A DNA stretch of 64,000 nucleotides from Microbacterium psychrotolerans (GTDB lineage: Bacteria > Actinomycetota > Actinomycetes > Actinomycetales > Microbacteriaceae). Every line of letters starts with the position of its first letter. The stretch's first letter is position 1. Shown in pieces: positions 8,845 to 18,891 of the stretch. The notes beneath the pieces are model-generated. The model saw nothing but the letters and a program-made list of their open reading frames with translations, made no database searches and was not told the DNA's origin. The stretch is from assembly GCF_031085295.1 (NCBI RefSeq), contig NZ_JAVFWO010000002.1, forward strand, positions 248,001-312,000, read 5' to 3'. Both the position numbers and the translations under genes were made by a program.

Positions 8845-10449
8845 GTGCCGAAGCCTGTCGTCCTCATCGCCGAAGAACTGTCTCCCGCCACGATCGACGC
8901 CCTGGGCCCCGACTTCGACGTGCGTCACGTCGACGGCACCGACCGCCCGGCGCTGCTGGCGGCCCTCGCCGACGCGAACGCGGTGCTGATCCGCTCGGCG
9001 ACCAAGGTCGATGCCGAGGCGATCGCCGCAGCCCCCGTGCTCAAGGTCGTCGCCCGCGCGGGTGTGGGCCTCGACAACGTCGACATCAAGACCGCCACGA
9101 CGGCCGGCGTCATGGTCGTGAACGCGCCGACCTCCAACATCATCTCGGCGGCCGAGCTCACCGTCGGTCACATCCTCAGCCTCGCCCGCCGCATCCCCGC
9201 CGCGCACGCGTCGCTCGCCGGCGGAGCGTGGAAGCGCAGCTCGTACACCGGCACGGAGCTCTTCGAGAAGACCGTCGGCATCATCGGTCTGGGCCGCATC
9301 GGCGCCCTCATCGCGGCGCGGCTCCAGGCGTTCGGGGTGTCGGTCGTCGCATACGACCCCTACGTGACCCCGACGCGCGCCCAGCAGCTCGGCGTGCAGC
9401 TGCTCGAGCTCGACGAGCTGCTCGCGCAGAGCGACTTCGTCACCATCCACATGCCGAAGACGCCCGAGACGACCGGCATGATCGGCACCGAGCAGTTCCG
9501 CCTCATGAAGAAGACGGCGTTCGTCGTCAACGTCGCGCGTGGCGGCCTCATCGATGAGGAGGCGCTGTACACGGCGCTGACCGACGGCGAGATCGCCGGC
9601 GCCGGCCTCGACGTCTTCACGAGCGAGCCGCCTGCACCGGACGGCACGGCGTTCCCGCTGCTGAGCCTGCCCAACGTCGTCGTCACGCCGCACCTCGGCG
9701 CCTCGACGGACGAAGCGCAGGAGAAGGCGGGCGTGTCGGTCGCGAAGTCGGTGAAGCTCGCCCTCGAGGGCGACCTCGTGCCCGACGCGGTGAATGTCGC
9801 GGGCGGCGTCATCGACCCGTTCGTGCGTCCCGGCATCTCGCTGGTCGAGCAGCTCGGACAGTTCTTCACCGGCCTGGCGCACAGCGCACTCACCAGCCTC
9901 GACATCGAGGTGCGCGGCGAGCTCGCGGCGTACGACGTCAGCGTGTACCGGCTGGCGGCCCTCAAGGGCATCCTCGCCAACGTCGTCAGCGAGAACGTCT
10001 CGTACGTGAACGCGCCGCTGTTCGCCGAGCAGCGCGGCATCGAGACTCGACTGATCGTCGAGGCCGAGAGCCCGCTCTACCGCAACATCACGATCCTCCG
10101 CGGCACGCTCGCCGACGGCTCCGTGCTCACGGTGGCCGGCACCCTCGCCGGCACGCGCATGGTGCCGAAGGTGGTCGGCATCAACGGGTACGAGATCGAG
10201 GTTCCGATCGAGCGCCACCACCTCGTCATGCGGTACGCCGACCGCCCGGGCATCGTCGCGATCTACGGCCAGAAGCTCGGCAGCGCCGGTATCAACATCG
10301 CCGGGCTCCAGGTGGCGCAGGCCGACGCGAGCGGACGCGCACTGTCGGTGCTCACCGTGGACTCGCCGGTGCCGGAGGACCTCCTCGACGAGATGCGCGA
10401 AGCGGTGGGCGCCGACCTGTTCCGCCGCATCGAGGTCACCGAGGACTGA
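8845..10449 (+). CDS. serA: D-3-phosphoglycerate dehydrogenase
   Basis: 534 residues, the long type common in actinobacteria. It catalyses NAD-dependent oxidation of 3-phosphoglycerate, the first step of serine synthesis, in the cytoplasm. The NAD-binding motif is GIIGLGRIG. Substrate and catalytic segments include RAGVGLDNVD, NVARGGLIDE and TPHLGAST. After the catalytic half come an allosteric substrate-binding domain and a C-terminal ACT domain (MRYADRPGIVAIYGQKLG), which usually binds serine for feedback inhibition. GTG 8845 has AAAGGAA upstream. The next gene begins 3 nt after the stop and may be co-transcribed. Confidence 0.96.
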   Translation: MPKPVVLIAEELSPATIDALGPDFDVRHVDGTDRPALLAALADANAVLIRSATKVDAEAIAAAPVLKVVARAGVGLDNVDIKTATTAGVMVVNAPTSNIISAAELTVGHILSLARRIPAAHASLAGGAWKRSSYTGTELFEKTVGIIGLGRIGALIAARLQAFGVSVVAYDPYVTPTRAQQLGVQLLELDELLAQSDFVTIHMPKTPETTGMIGTEQFRLMKKTAFVVNVARGGLIDEEALYTALTDGEIAGAGLDVFTSEPPAPDGTAFPLLSLPNVVVTPHLGASTDEAQEKAGVSVAKSVKLALEGDLVPDAVNVAGGVIDPFVRPGISLVEQLGQFFTGLAHSALTSLDIEVRGELAAYDVSVYRLAALKGILANVVSENVSYVNAPLFAEQRGIETRLIVEAESPLYRNITILRGTLADGSVLTVAGTLAGTRMVPKVVGINGYEIEVPIERHHLVMRYADRPGIVAIYGQKLGSAGINIAGLQVAQADASGRALSVLTVDSPVPEDLLDEMREAVGADLFRRIEVTED

Positions 10450-10452
10450 GCG

Positions 10453-10965
10453 GTGCAACCGGGGGAGGCAGCCGGGCAGGCGGCCGCTCCCGTGTCCGCG
10501 TCCGGCGCGGGCCCTGTCTTGCGCAGCCTGGCGTTCGAGGGGCTGACGCGGTTCGACTACGGCGACGTGATCCTCGCGTCCAAGCCGCCGCGCAGCACGG
10601 ACGACCCGCGGCTGTGGGCCGAGACCCTGTTCGCTCCGTCGTCGGCGCCGGTGTGGGTGAAGGCGGCGATGGGCCTGCGCATGGCGCTCGCCCCGCTTCT
10701 CGGACTGGAGTCCGCGCCGCGCGGAGTGTTCGACGTCCGGAAGGTGGTGGGCGAAGAGGCGCTCATCGAGTACGCCGACGAGCACCTCACCTTCCGCTGC
10801 GGTGTCGGGGTGGATGCCGAGGCCGCCGTCGTGCGCGTGACCACAGTGGTGACGTTCAACGACTGGCGCGGGCGGGTGTACTTCACTCCGGTGTCGCTGG
10901 CGCACCCGCTCGTGGTGCACGCGATGCTCCGTCGTGCCCGCCGCGCCCTCGCCCGGCGGAGCTGA
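10453..10965 (+). CDS. DUF2867 family protein
   Basis: 170 residues resembling DUF2867 proteins: DPRLWAETLF, VFDVRKVVGEEALIEYADEHLTFRC, and TTVVTFNDWRGRVYFTPVSLAHPLVV near the end. The function is unknown; relatives in other bacteria are small proteins often fused or linked to NAD-dependent epimerases. The GTG start is 3 nt after the serA stop, so it is probably on the same mRNA. There are no membrane segments. Confidence 0.7.
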   Translation: MQPGEAAGQAAAPVSASGAGPVLRSLAFEGLTRFDYGDVILASKPPRSTDDPRLWAETLFAPSSAPVWVKAAMGLRMALAPLLGLESAPRGVFDVRKVVGEEALIEYADEHLTFRCGVGVDAEAAVVRVTTVVTFNDWRGRVYFTPVSLAHPLVVHAMLRRARRALARRS

Positions 10966-11046
10966 GGCGCCGGGCTCGAACGCGGCATTCGCCTGCGAGG
11001 GCGCCGTCGCGCTCACGCGCGGTCGCAGGAGAGTGCCGCGCTCAGC

Positions 11047-11115
11047 GAGCTCAGCTCCGGCCGGGGCCTCCACCAGCCGTCGGAGAGCTCAGCTCCGGCT
11101 GGCGCCCTCCACCAG
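11047..11115. repeat. Imperfect direct repeat copying the 3' end of the tetR gene
   Basis: Copies at 11047-11076 and 11085-11115 begin with the same 15 bases and end with the same CCTCCACCAG; they differ by three substitutions and one indel. The second copy covers the last codons and stop of the TetR gene, and the first lies just downstream of it. Confidence 0.75.
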
Positions 11116-11634
11116 GGCGATGAGGGCGTCGAGCGCGGGACCGCGGGGGACGGGCCCCGGGATGGAGCCGCCCGAAAGGGCGTTGTTGAAGTACAGCCCG
11201 TCGCTGACGAGCATCACGAGGTCGAGCGCGACCTCGTCCTTCGTGTGCGGGCGCAGCGCGGCGGCCCATTGCTCGCGAACGTCCCGCAGGGCGTCGCTGG
11301 CGACCGGATCGCCGCCTTGCGCGAGCCGCGACGTGGCAAGGATCGCGCGGTCGATCGGATCGTTGGCCATGACCGATGTGCGCAGGAAGTACGCGATCGG
11401 TCCTTCGGGGGCTGCGGCCATCACGGCCACATCCTCGGCGACCAGCGTCCGCAGGCGATCGATGATCGCCGACTCGAGCGACTCCTTCGTGCCGAAGTGG
11501 TAGAGCAGGCCGCCCTTCGACACGCCTGCCGCCTTCGCGGTGGCGTCCATGGTCGCGGCGCGCTCGCCCTCCTCTATGAGGATCTGCTCGAAGGCGTCGA
11601 GCACCTTCTCGCGGGCGAGGGGAGGGCGGCTCAT
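11089..11634 (-). CDS. TetR family transcriptional regulator
   Basis: 181 residues. The N-terminal helix-turn-helix reads TMDATAKAAGVSKGGLLYHFGTKESL, a standard TetR DNA-binding region. The C-terminal part is a variable all-helical ligand-binding domain with short hydrophobic stretches. It is divergent from an MFS exporter with only 63 bp between starts, and that gap contains an 8-bp-arm palindrome, so it very probably represses the exporter and is relieved by an exported compound. The 3' end of the gene is partly duplicated downstream. Confidence 0.9.
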   Translation of the reverse strand: MSRPPLAREKVLDAFEQILIEEGERAATMDATAKAAGVSKGGLLYHFGTKESLESAIIDRLRTLVAEDVAVMAAAPEGPIAYFLRTSVMANDPIDRAILATSRLAQGGDPVASDALRDVREQWAAALRPHTKDEVALDLVMLVSDGLYFNNALSGGSIPGPVPRGPALDALIALVEGASRS

Positions 11635-11647
11635 GGCCTCGATCGTA

Positions 11648-11695
11648 TCGACAGGCGGGTGGGAACCCTGATACTATACCGGCTGGACGGTATAG
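11648..11695 (+). promoter_or_regulatory. MFS promoter with TetR operator
   Basis: TCGACA at 11648-11653 and TACTAT at 11672-11677, 18 bp apart, form the promoter. A 22-bp palindrome at 11674-11695, with arms CTATACCG and CGGTATAG separated by 6 bp, overlaps the -10 box and the expected start site, the classic position for TetR repression. Confidence 0.75.
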
Positions 11696-11697
11696 AA

Positions 11698-13239
11698 ATG
11701 ATGACTCTCACACAAGAACTCTCGCTCGCCGACGCCCAGGGCCGGAGGGTCGGGTGGCGCGGCTGGGCTGCTCTCGTCGTGCTCATGCTGCCGGTGCTGC
11801 TCGTTTCGGTCGACAACACGGTGCTGAGCTTCGCGCTCCCGTCGATCGCGCTCGAGCTGGGACCGTCGAGCGCCCAGCAACTGTGGATCATCGACGCCTA
11901 TCCGCTCGTGCTCGCGGGGCTGCTCGTGACGATGGGCACGCTGGGCGACCGCTTCGGACGCCGACGGATGCTGCTCATCGGCGCGACAGGCTTCGCCGCG
12001 GTGTCGGTGCTCGCCGCCTTCGCCCCCAGCGCCGCCTGGCTGATCGCCGCGCGGGCCGGAATGGGCGTGTTCGGCGCGATGCTGATGCCTTCGACGCTCT
12101 CGCTGCTGCGCAGCATCTTCACCGACCGGGACCAGCGGCGTCTCGCGATCGCCGTGTGGGCGGCCATGTTCTCGGCCGGTGCGGCGCTCGGCCCCATCGT
12201 GGGCGGGCTCCTGCTCGAGCAATTCTCGTGGGGCTCGGTGTTCCTGCTGTCGGTGCCCGTGCTCATCCCGCTGCTCGCGCTGGCGCCGCTGCTCGTTCCC
12301 GAGAGCCGCGATCCGAAGCCGGGTCGCATCGACCCGCTGAGCATCGCTCTGTCGATGGCGACGATGATCCCCATCGTCTACGGCATCAAGGAGCTCGCGG
12401 TGCACGGGTTCGCCGTCGCGGCGTGGCTGCCGATCCTCGCCGGGCTCGGGTTCGGTGTGCTGTTCGTGCGGCGGCAGCTGCGCGCGCGTACGCCGATGCT
12501 CGACATGCGCCTGTTCCGCCGGGGGAGCTTCAGCGGTGCGCTGATGGTCAACCTCCTCAGCGTCATCGCGCTCGTCGGATTCCTGTTCTTCGTGGCGCAG
12601 CACCTGCAGCTCATCGTCGGCCTCTCGCCGATGCAGGCGGGCCTCGCCCTCGTCCCGGGTCTCGCGATGATGATCGTCGCGGGTCTCGCGGTCGTGCCGA
12701 TCTCCAAGAAGTGGCCTGCTCGCATCGTCGTCCCGGTGGCGCTGGTCTTCTCGGTGGCGGGCTACGTGACGGTGGCCTTCGCGACCGGACCCGAGAGCAT
12801 CGGCGCCCTCGTGGCGGCCTTCATCTCCCTCGGCATCGGCATCGGCGCGGCCGAGACGGTGTCGAACGAGCTGGTGCTCTCGAGCGCTCCGCCTGCCAAG
12901 GCCGGCGCCGCGAGCGCGGTCTCCGAGACGGCGTACGAGCTGGGTGCCGTGCTGGGCACGACCGTGCTCGGCGGCATCCTCACGGCGCTCTACCGGACGA
13001 ACCTCGTCGTGCCCGAGGGGGTTCCGGATGCCGCGGCCGAGGCCGCGTCGGAGACCCTCGCCGGTGCCGTGCATGCGGCCGGCGAGATCGGCGGCAGCAC
13101 GGGCGAGGCGCTCTTCGAGGCGGCGGCGACGGCATTCGACGCCGGCGTCACGGTCACCGCGCTGATCGGCGCCGTCCTGGTCGTCGTCGCGGGGGTCATC
13201 GCGGCCACTACCCTGGGAGGGTCCCGCCAGAAGTCGTAG
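11698..13239 (+). CDS. MFS multidrug transporter, DHA2-like (14 TM)
   Basis: 513 residues with roughly 14 hydrophobic segments, the length of DHA2 drug:proton antiporters. The first helix carries [17 protein letters not shown] (DHA2 motif D1), loop 2-3 carries [11 protein letters not shown] (motif A), and there is the helix-5 antiporter-like region [14 protein letters not shown]. It would export hydrophobic or cationic toxicants. ATG 11698 and ATG 11701 are both possible, with no strong Shine-Dalgarno for either. It is divergent from tetR and controlled through the palindrome between them. leuB follows 7 nt after the stop. Confidence 0.9.
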   Translation: MMTLTQELSLADAQGRRVGWRGWAALVVLMLPVLLVSVDNTVLSFALPSIALELGPSSAQQLWIIDAYPLVLAGLLVTMGTLGDRFGRRRMLLIGATGFAAVSVLAAFAPSAAWLIAARAGMGVFGAMLMPSTLSLLRSIFTDRDQRRLAIAVWAAMFSAGAALGPIVGGLLLEQFSWGSVFLLSVPVLIPLLALAPLLVPESRDPKPGRIDPLSIALSMATMIPIVYGIKELAVHGFAVAAWLPILAGLGFGVLFVRRQLRARTPMLDMRLFRRGSFSGALMVNLLSVIALVGFLFFVAQHLQLIVGLSPMQAGLALVPGLAMMIVAGLAVVPISKKWPARIVVPVALVFSVAGYVTVAFATGPESIGALVAAFISLGIGIGAAETVSNELVLSSAPPAKAGAASAVSETAYELGAVLGTTVLGGILTALYRTNLVVPEGVPDAAAEAASETLAGAVHAAGEIGGSTGEALFEAAATAFDAGVTVTALIGAVLVVVAGVIAATTLGGSRQKS

Positions 13240-13246
13240 GAGCACT

Positions 13247-14308
13247 ATGTCGCGCGTCGTGAAACTGGCCGTCATCCCGGGTGACGGCATCGGTCCGGAG
13301 GTCATCGCGGAGGCGGAGAAGGTGCTGGAGGCGGCTGCCGCGGGCAGCGGCGTCCGCTTCGACAAGACCCGCTTCTCGCTGGGCGCCGGCCGGTTCCTGG
13401 ACACCGGGGACACGCTGACCGCCGACGACCTCGCCGCGATCAAGGACCACGACGCGATCCTGCTCGGCGCGGTCGGGGGAGTCCCCGGCGACCCGCGGCT
13501 CAAGAACGCCAACATCGAGCGCGGAATGCTGCTCAAGCTGCGGTTCGAGCTCGACCACTACGTCAACCTGCGGCCGTCGAAGCTCTACCCGGGCGTACCC
13601 GGACCGCTCGCCGCGCCGGGTGACATCGACTTCGTCGTCGTCCGCGAGGGCACCGAAGGGCCGTACGTCGGCAACGGCGGATCGATCCGCACCGGCACGC
13701 CTCACGAGGTCGCCAACGAGACGTCCGTCAACACCGCGTTCGGCGTCGAGCGGGTCGTCCGCTACGCGTTCGATCTGGCCGAGCGCCGTCGCCGGAAGCT
13801 CACACTCGTGCACAAGACGAACGTTCTCGTCCACGCCGGCGGCATCTGGAAGCGCCTCGTCGACGAGGTCGCGCTCGAGCATCCCGACGTGACCGTAGAC
13901 TATGTGCACGTCGACGCGGCCACCATCTACCTGGTCACGAACCCGAGCCGTTTCGACGTGATCGTCACCGACAACCTCTTCGGCGACATCCTCACCGACT
14001 TGGCCGGCGCCGTCACCGGTGGCATCGGCCTCGCAGCCTCGGGGAACATCAATCCCGACGGCGCGTTCCCCTCGATGTTCGAGCCCGTGCACGGATCGGC
14101 GCCCGACATCGCAGGCCAGCAGAAGGCCGATCCCACGGCCGCGATCCTCTCCGTCTCACTGCTGCTCGACCATCTCGGGCTCCAGGACGAGGCCCGCCGC
14201 GTCACGACCGCGGTCGAGGAGGATCTTGCCGCACGCGGCTCCGACGCGGGCGCGACCCGCACGACGACGCAGGTCGGCGACGCGATCGTCGCCCGACTCC
14301 AGGCGTAA
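13247..14308 (+). CDS. leuB: 3-isopropylmalate dehydrogenase
   Basis: 353 residues. It oxidises and decarboxylates 3-isopropylmalate in leucine synthesis (NAD and Mg or Mn). Signatures are [22 protein letters not shown], the metal and cofactor block [20 protein letters not shown] and [17 protein letters not shown] lies about 5 nt before ATG 13247. It follows the MFS gene by 7 nt, so some readthrough may occur, and it is followed by ilvE after 39 nt, giving a branched-chain amino-acid pair. leuCD lie about 24 kb away. Confidence 0.95.
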   Translation: MSRVVKLAVIPGDGIGPEVIAEAEKVLEAAAAGSGVRFDKTRFSLGAGRFLDTGDTLTADDLAAIKDHDAILLGAVGGVPGDPRLKNANIERGMLLKLRFELDHYVNLRPSKLYPGVPGPLAAPGDIDFVVVREGTEGPYVGNGGSIRTGTPHEVANETSVNTAFGVERVVRYAFDLAERRRRKLTLVHKTNVLVHAGGIWKRLVDEVALEHPDVTVDYVHVDAATIYLVTNPSRFDVIVTDNLFGDILTDLAGAVTGGIGLAASGNINPDGAFPSMFEPVHGSAPDIAGQQKADPTAAILSVSLLLDHLGLQDEARRVTTAVEEDLAARGSDAGATRTTTQVGDAIVARLQA

Positions 14309-14347
14309 TCTGAGATCACGTCGTCCTACCGACAGAGGATTCCACCC

Positions 14348-15460
14348 ATGACCATCGATCTTCCCCTCCAGGCGCCCTCGGCCGCAGGCCTCGTCTGGAA
14401 CGTCACGCGGAACACCGAGGCGACACCGGATGCCGAGCGCGAGGCGATCCTCGCCGATCCCGGCTTCGGTCAGCACTTCACCGACCACATGGTCGACATC
14501 TGCTGGTCGGAGAAGGGCGGATGGCACCGGCCGCGCGTGCAGCCGTACGGCCCGATCCCGCTCGACCCCGCTGCGGCCGTGCTGCACTACTCGCAGGAGA
14601 TCTTCGAGGGCCTGAAGGCCTACCGTCACGCAGACGGGTCGATCTGGACCTTCCGTCCCGACCGCAACGCGGCCCGGCTGCAGCGCTCGGCCCAGCGACT
14701 CGCGCTTCCCGAGCTGCCGACCGAGTACTTCCTCGAGTCGCTGCGCGAGCTCATCGCCGTCGACGGCGCGTGGGTTCCGACGGCCGCCGAGACGAGCCTG
14801 TACCTGCGCCCCTTCATGTTCGCGAAAGAGGCGTTCCTGGGCGTCCGCGCGGCGAAGAAGGTCGGGTACTACCTCATCGCCAGCCCCGCGGGCGCCTATT
14901 TCGCCGGCGGGGTGCAGCCGGTCAACATCGCACTGTCGACCCGCTACGCGCGCGCCGGCAAGGGCGGCACGGGCGCGGCCAAGACCGGCGGGAACTACGC
15001 ATCCAGCCTGCTGCCGCAGGCCGAGGCGTACGAGAAGGGCTGCCAGCAGGTGCTCTTCCTCGACGACGGCTACATCGAGGAGCTCGGGGGCATGAACCTC
15101 GTCCTCGTGACGGACGACGGCCGCCTCATCACTCCCGAGTCCGACTCGATCCTCGAGGGCATCACGCTGGCGTCGGTTCTGCAGCTCGCGCAGGACCGCG
15201 GCCTCGTCGTCGAGCAGCGCAAGGTCTCGATCGACGAGTGGCGCGAGGGTGCGGCATCCGGCTCCATCGTGGGCGCGTTCGCGTGCGGCACGGCGGCGGT
15301 CATCGTGCCGATCGGCAAGCTCGTCGCCGACGACTACGAGATCGTCCACGACGGCGATGCGGCGTCCGAGCTGGCCCTGTCGCTGCGCGAGGAGCTCACC
15401 GGCATCCAGTACGGTCGCGTCGCCGACCGTCACGGGTGGCTGATGCGCCTCGACGGCTGA
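14348..15460 (+). CDS. ilvE: Branched-chain amino acid aminotransferase
   Basis: 370 residues, a class IV PLP aminotransferase making Leu, Ile and Val from their 2-oxo acids. SQEIFEGLKAYRHADG and FRPDRNAARLQRSAQRL are the usual N-terminal motifs, and AKTGGNYASSLLPQ contains the probable PLP lysine. LDDGYIEELGGMN and the later SGSIVGAFACGTAAVI complete the fold. CAGAGGATT upstream of ATG 14348 serves as ribosome site. It pairs with leuB upstream. Confidence 0.95.
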   Translation: MTIDLPLQAPSAAGLVWNVTRNTEATPDAEREAILADPGFGQHFTDHMVDICWSEKGGWHRPRVQPYGPIPLDPAAAVLHYSQEIFEGLKAYRHADGSIWTFRPDRNAARLQRSAQRLALPELPTEYFLESLRELIAVDGAWVPTAAETSLYLRPFMFAKEAFLGVRAAKKVGYYLIASPAGAYFAGGVQPVNIALSTRYARAGKGGTGAAKTGGNYASSLLPQAEAYEKGCQQVLFLDDGYIEELGGMNLVLVTDDGRLITPESDSILEGITLASVLQLAQDRGLVVEQRKVSIDEWREGAASGSIVGAFACGTAAVIVPIGKLVADDYEIVHDGDAASELALSLREELTGIQYGRVADRHGWLMRLDG

Positions 15461-15475
15461 TCCGACGCTTCTCGG

Positions 15476-15516
15476 AAGCTCCGGGCCCCGCGCGTGTGCG
15501 GTGTCCGGGGCTTTCC
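15476..15516 (+). terminator. Probable terminator after ilvE
   Basis: Arms 15476-15484 and 15505-15513 pair over 9 bp with one G-U, followed by a short T run. The loop is GC-rich and long. Confidence 0.5.
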
Positions 15517-15533
15517 GTGTCGGGCGGGATGGC

Positions 15534-15539
15534 TAGGCT
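15534..15539 (+). promoter_or_regulatory. -10 box for leaderless FAH gene
   Basis: TAGGCT ends 6 nt before GTG 15546, with no Shine-Dalgarno. Confidence 0.6.
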
Positions 15540-15545
15540 GATCCG

Positions 15546-16313
15546 GTGAGGATCGCGCGCTTCAGCCACAACGACGCCATCAAGTTCGGGATCGTCGACG
15601 AAGGGGAACTCGTCGTCCTCGCCGGCGACCCGATGTTCGCGGGGTACGACACGACGGGGGAGCGCGTGCCGCTTGCCGACGTCGCGCTGCTGGCGCCGGT
15701 CATCCCTCGCTCGAAGCTCGTCTGCGTCGGCCGCAACTACCGCGACCACGCCGCCGAGCTGGGCAACGACGTCCCCGCCGCGCCGATGCTCTTCTTCAAG
15801 CCCAACACCACCGTGATCGGGCCGGGCGATGCCGTGGTGCTGCCGAAGGGCTCCGACTTCATCAGCTTCGAGGGCGAGCTGGCGGCCGTCATCGGTCGCA
15901 TCGCGAAGAACGTTCCGGCCGAGAACGCGCTCGACTACGTCTTCGGGTACACGATCGCCAACGACCTCACCGCCCGGGACTGGCAGAAGACCGACGGGCA
16001 GTGGGCCCGCGCGAAGGGCTTCGACACGTCGTGCCCGCTCGGTCCCGCCATCGAGACGGAGTTCGACGTCGACGGCCCGGCCGTGATCACCACCCGCCTG
16101 AACGGTGAGGTGCGGCAGCAGGGCCCGATCCGCGACATGATCTTCTCCCTCGCCGGTGTGATCGCGTACGCCTCTGCGGCGTTCACGCTGCTGCCGGGCG
16201 ACGTGATCCTCACGGGCACCCCGGCCGGCGTCGGCCAGATCGTCGCGGGCGACACCGTCGAGGTCGAGATCGCCGGTCTCGGCATCCTGCGCAACACCGC
16301 TCGTGACGCCTGA
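15546..16313 (+). CDS. Fumarylacetoacetate hydrolase family protein
   Basis: 255 residues, an FAH-superfamily enzyme that acts on 2-oxo acids through a Mg-dependent site. Typical features are [29 protein letters not shown], the metal Glu pair in [23 protein letters not shown] and [12 protein letters not shown]. Family members include acylpyruvases, oxaloacetate decarboxylases and catechol-pathway hydratases; substrate cannot be assigned. In actinobacteria a member is often found near gltX, as here. The MFS gene start lies inside its 3' end by 11 nt. Confidence 0.9.
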   Translation: MRIARFSHNDAIKFGIVDEGELVVLAGDPMFAGYDTTGERVPLADVALLAPVIPRSKLVCVGRNYRDHAAELGNDVPAAPMLFFKPNTTVIGPGDAVVLPKGSDFISFEGELAAVIGRIAKNVPAENALDYVFGYTIANDLTARDWQKTDGQWARAKGFDTSCPLGPAIETEFDVDGPAVITTRLNGEVRQQGPIRDMIFSLAGVIAYASAAFTLLPGDVILTGTPAGVGQIVAGDTVEVEIAGLGILRNTARDA

Positions 16314-17625
16314 CGAGAGGAGACGGGCGCCCGGCGCCGACCCTTCGGTCCTGACGCCCCATAGCGGGCCCACGGCCGGAGAGGTCGCCGGCGTCCAGCG
16401 ACGCACCGTCTGGGTCCTCTCGCTCGGGCAGGTGCTCGGCGGGCTGGCTTTCGGCGCCACACTGTCGCTCGGGGCGGTGCTCGCGGCCGAACTCTCGGGC
16501 GAGGACGCCTTCTCCGGACTCGCTGCGGCCGCAGTGACGTTCGGCACCGCGCTGACGGCCGTGCCGCTCGCGGCGATCGCCCGCCGTCGCGGGCGGCGGC
16601 TGGCGCTCACGACGGGCATGGCGGTCGCCCTCGTCGGCGTCGCCCTGGTGATCGTCGCCGTCTCGCTGCGGGCGTTCCCCCTGCTGCTGGTCGGCTTCCT
16701 CATCATCGGAGCCGGTCAGGCCGCCAACCTGCAGTCGCGCTTCGCCGCCGCCGACCTCGCCACCGATGCCTCGCGCGGCCGTGACCTCTCGATCGTCGTG
16801 TGGGCGACGACGGTGGGCGCCGTGCTCGGGCCGAACCTCACCGGACCCGGTGAGGTGATCGGCAGCGCGATCGGCATGCCGCCGCTCACCGGGCCGTACC
16901 TGTTCACGCTCGTCGCTCAGGGCCTCGCCATCGTGCTGTACCTCGTCGCCATGCGGCCCGACCCGCTGCTCCTCGCCCAGCGCGTCGTCGCGTCGGCTCG
17001 GGCCGGCAGCCGCCTCATCGCCAAGGCCGACCGGCCGGTCGCCGCGCGGTACGCGATCTTCGCGGTGGCCGCCGCGCACGGCACGATGGTGTCGGTGATG
17101 GCGATGACCCCGGTGCACCTGGCGCATCTGACCCACGGCGCGACCGAGGCGGCGACCCTGTCGATCATCGGACTGACGATCAGCCTCCACATCGCGGGGA
17201 TGTACGTGCTCTCGCCGGTCTTCGGCATCCTCGCCGACAAGGTCGGGCGGGTTCCCACCATCCTCATCGGGCAGGTCCTCCTCGTCGCGGCGCTCCTGAC
17301 GGCCTCGTTCGGGCAGCTCTCGACGACAGCGGTGACGGTGGCGCTCGTGCTCCTGGGCCTCGGATGGAGCGCGTCGACGGTCGCCGGTTCGACCCTGCTC
17401 ACCGAGTCGTCGTCCGAGGCGCTGCGCACCCGGCGCCAGGGGATCAGCGACTTCACGATGAGCATCGTGGGCGGCCTGGGCGCGATCGCGGCCGGCGCGG
17501 TGCTCGGCTGGATCGGCTACGGCGGTCTCGCCCTCGTCGTCCTGGTGCTCGTCGCCGCGTCGGTGCTGCTCGCTCCGCTCGGCTGGCGGGCATCCCGCGC
17601 CCGCCCGGCGTCTCAGCCGGGCTGA
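16303..17625 (+). CDS. MFS transporter (12 TM)
   Basis: 440 residues with about 12 hydrophobic segments. The helix 2-3 loop has [10 protein letters not shown], a degenerate motif A. Loop 8-9 has [14 protein letters not shown] 16303 overlaps the FAH stop by 11 nt, so the two are co-translated and the cargo may be a metabolite handled by the FAH enzyme. The C-terminus ends 3 nt before the convergent D-amino-acid gene. Cargo and direction are unknown. Confidence 0.85.
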   Translation: MTPDERRRAPGADPSVLTPHSGPTAGEVAGVQRRTVWVLSLGQVLGGLAFGATLSLGAVLAAELSGEDAFSGLAAAAVTFGTALTAVPLAAIARRRGRRLALTTGMAVALVGVALVIVAVSLRAFPLLLVGFLIIGAGQAANLQSRFAAADLATDASRGRDLSIVVWATTVGAVLGPNLTGPGEVIGSAIGMPPLTGPYLFTLVAQGLAIVLYLVAMRPDPLLLAQRVVASARAGSRLIAKADRPVAARYAIFAVAAAHGTMVSVMAMTPVHLAHLTHGATEAATLSIIGLTISLHIAGMYVLSPVFGILADKVGRVPTILIGQVLLVAALLTASFGQLSTTAVTVALVLLGLGWSASTVAGSTLLTESSSEALRTRRQGISDFTMSIVGGLGAIAAGAVLGWIGYGGLALVVLVLVAASVLLAPLGWRASRARPASQPG

Positions 17626-17628
17626 CGC

Positions 17629-18891
17629 TCAGAACCGCGTCTCGACGAGGTCGGTGAGAGTCGCGGTCGACGGGTCTTCCAGCGAATCCACGACCGGCAC
17701 CAGCCGCCACTTGTCGAACATCGTGCAGGGGTGTGAGAGCCCGAACACCACCAGATCGCCCATCGCGAGCGGCGAGTCGGGCTCGATGCTCACGAAGCCG
17801 TGCTGATCGCTGAGCTTCGTCATCACGGCGCCGGGGAGCGGCATCCGCTCTCCTGTCGCATCGATCGCGTACAGCGGTACGGGCAGCCCCTCGTCGAACG
17901 GGAAGTCCCGCTTGCCCGCGTCGACGATCGCAGTGCCCGAGTCCAGGCGCGACAGCACCCGGGCAAGGCCCCGCGCCGCCGGACGCAGCCCCGCTCCCTC
18001 GAACGGCGAGTTCTGCCGGTAGTACCCGTGGTCGTGGACGACATACGCACCCGATCGCAGCACGAAGCGCGCACGATCGCCGGCGACGGATGCCGCCGCG
18101 AACGCGGCACCCACCACGTCGGGGTACGCGCTGCCACCGGCCGACACCAGCACGTCACCGTCGTCGTAGAGCGGTGCCAGCGCATCGTGCACGGCGAGCA
18201 GCTCCTCGATGTAGGCGCGTGCGGAGGCCAGCGCCTCATCGCCGCGCCCGTGCGCGACCGCGCCCTCGTAGCCCGTCACGCCGGCGAGCCGCACGACCGG
18301 CGATGCCGCAGCGCGCCGCGCGACCGCGACCGCCGCGTCGAGCGAGCGGGCGCCGGTGCGCCCGCCTGGGCGCCCGACGTCGACGAGCACCTCGAGCGGC
18401 CGCGTGACGGAGTCGCCGACTGCGCGCTCGATGGCGTCGATGCCGGCGGGATCGTCGACCCAGCTCCACACCCGCGTGCCGGCGGCGACGACGCCCGCCA
18501 CCCACCGGATGGCATCGGGCTGTACCAGCTGGTTTGCGAGCATGACGGCCGGGATGCCGGCGTCCACGGCCACGCGCAGCTGCGATGGCGTCGCGACAGT
18601 GATGCCCGTCGCGCCGGCATCCAGCTGCCGCCTCCAGAGCTGGGGCGCCATCGTGGTCTTGCCGTGCGGCATCAGCTCCAGCCCGCGCTCGGAGACCCAG
18701 CCGGCGAGGAAGGCGATGTTGTCGTCGAGCGCGCCGTCGTCGAGCACGAGAAGCGGGGTCCACAGGTCGGCCAGCCGCGGCTCACCGGCCAGGAAGTCGG
18801 CGACGGTGAGCCCCGCGGCATCTGCCGGGAGGCCCTTGTCGCTCGGGCCGAGCACGCGGTGGGCGACCTCGCGCCGCGACGCGGGCGTCAT
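17629..18891 (-). CDS. D-serine dehydratase / D-threonine aldolase-like PLP enzyme
   Basis: 420 residues, alanine-racemase-type barrel plus a C-terminal metal domain. PLP lysine is Lys78 in HGKTTMAPQL. The C-terminal SHPCTMFDKW carries His387 and Cys389, matching the zinc pair of eukaryote-type D-serine dehydratase, though D-threonine aldolases and 3-hydroxy-D-aspartate aldolases share the fold. The dehydratase reaction yields 2-aminoacrylate, exactly the imine that the coupled RidA upstream removes, which favours a dehydratase. Its start overlaps the RidA stop (ATGA). It is the last gene of the four-gene minus-strand cluster. Confidence 0.85.
   Translation of the reverse strand: MTPASRREVAHRVLGPSDKGLPADAAGLTVADFLAGEPRLADLWTPLLVLDDGALDDNIAFLAGWVSERGLELMPHGKTTMAPQLWRRQLDAGATGITVATPSQLRVAVDAGIPAVMLANQLVQPDAIRWVAGVVAAGTRVWSWVDDPAGIDAIERAVGDSVTRPLEVLVDVGRPGGRTGARSLDAAVAVARRAAASPVVRLAGVTGYEGAVAHGRGDEALASARAYIEELLAVHDALAPLYDDGDVLVSAGGSAYPDVVGAAFAAASVAGDRARFVLRSGAYVVHDHGYYRQNSPFEGAGLRPAARGLARVLSRLDSGTAIVDAGKRDFPFDEGLPVPLYAIDATGERMPLPGAVMTKLSDQHGFVSIEPDSPLAMGDLVVFGLSHPCTMFDKWRLVPVVDSLEDPSTATLTDLVETRF

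Noticed and set aside
8641..11073. Minus-strand open frame of about 810 codons opposite serA
   Set aside because: Same kind of shadow; serA has all expected motifs on the plus strand.
14309..14347. Possible attenuator before ilvE
   Set aside because: Only 39 nt, no branched-chain codon run and no stem-loop.
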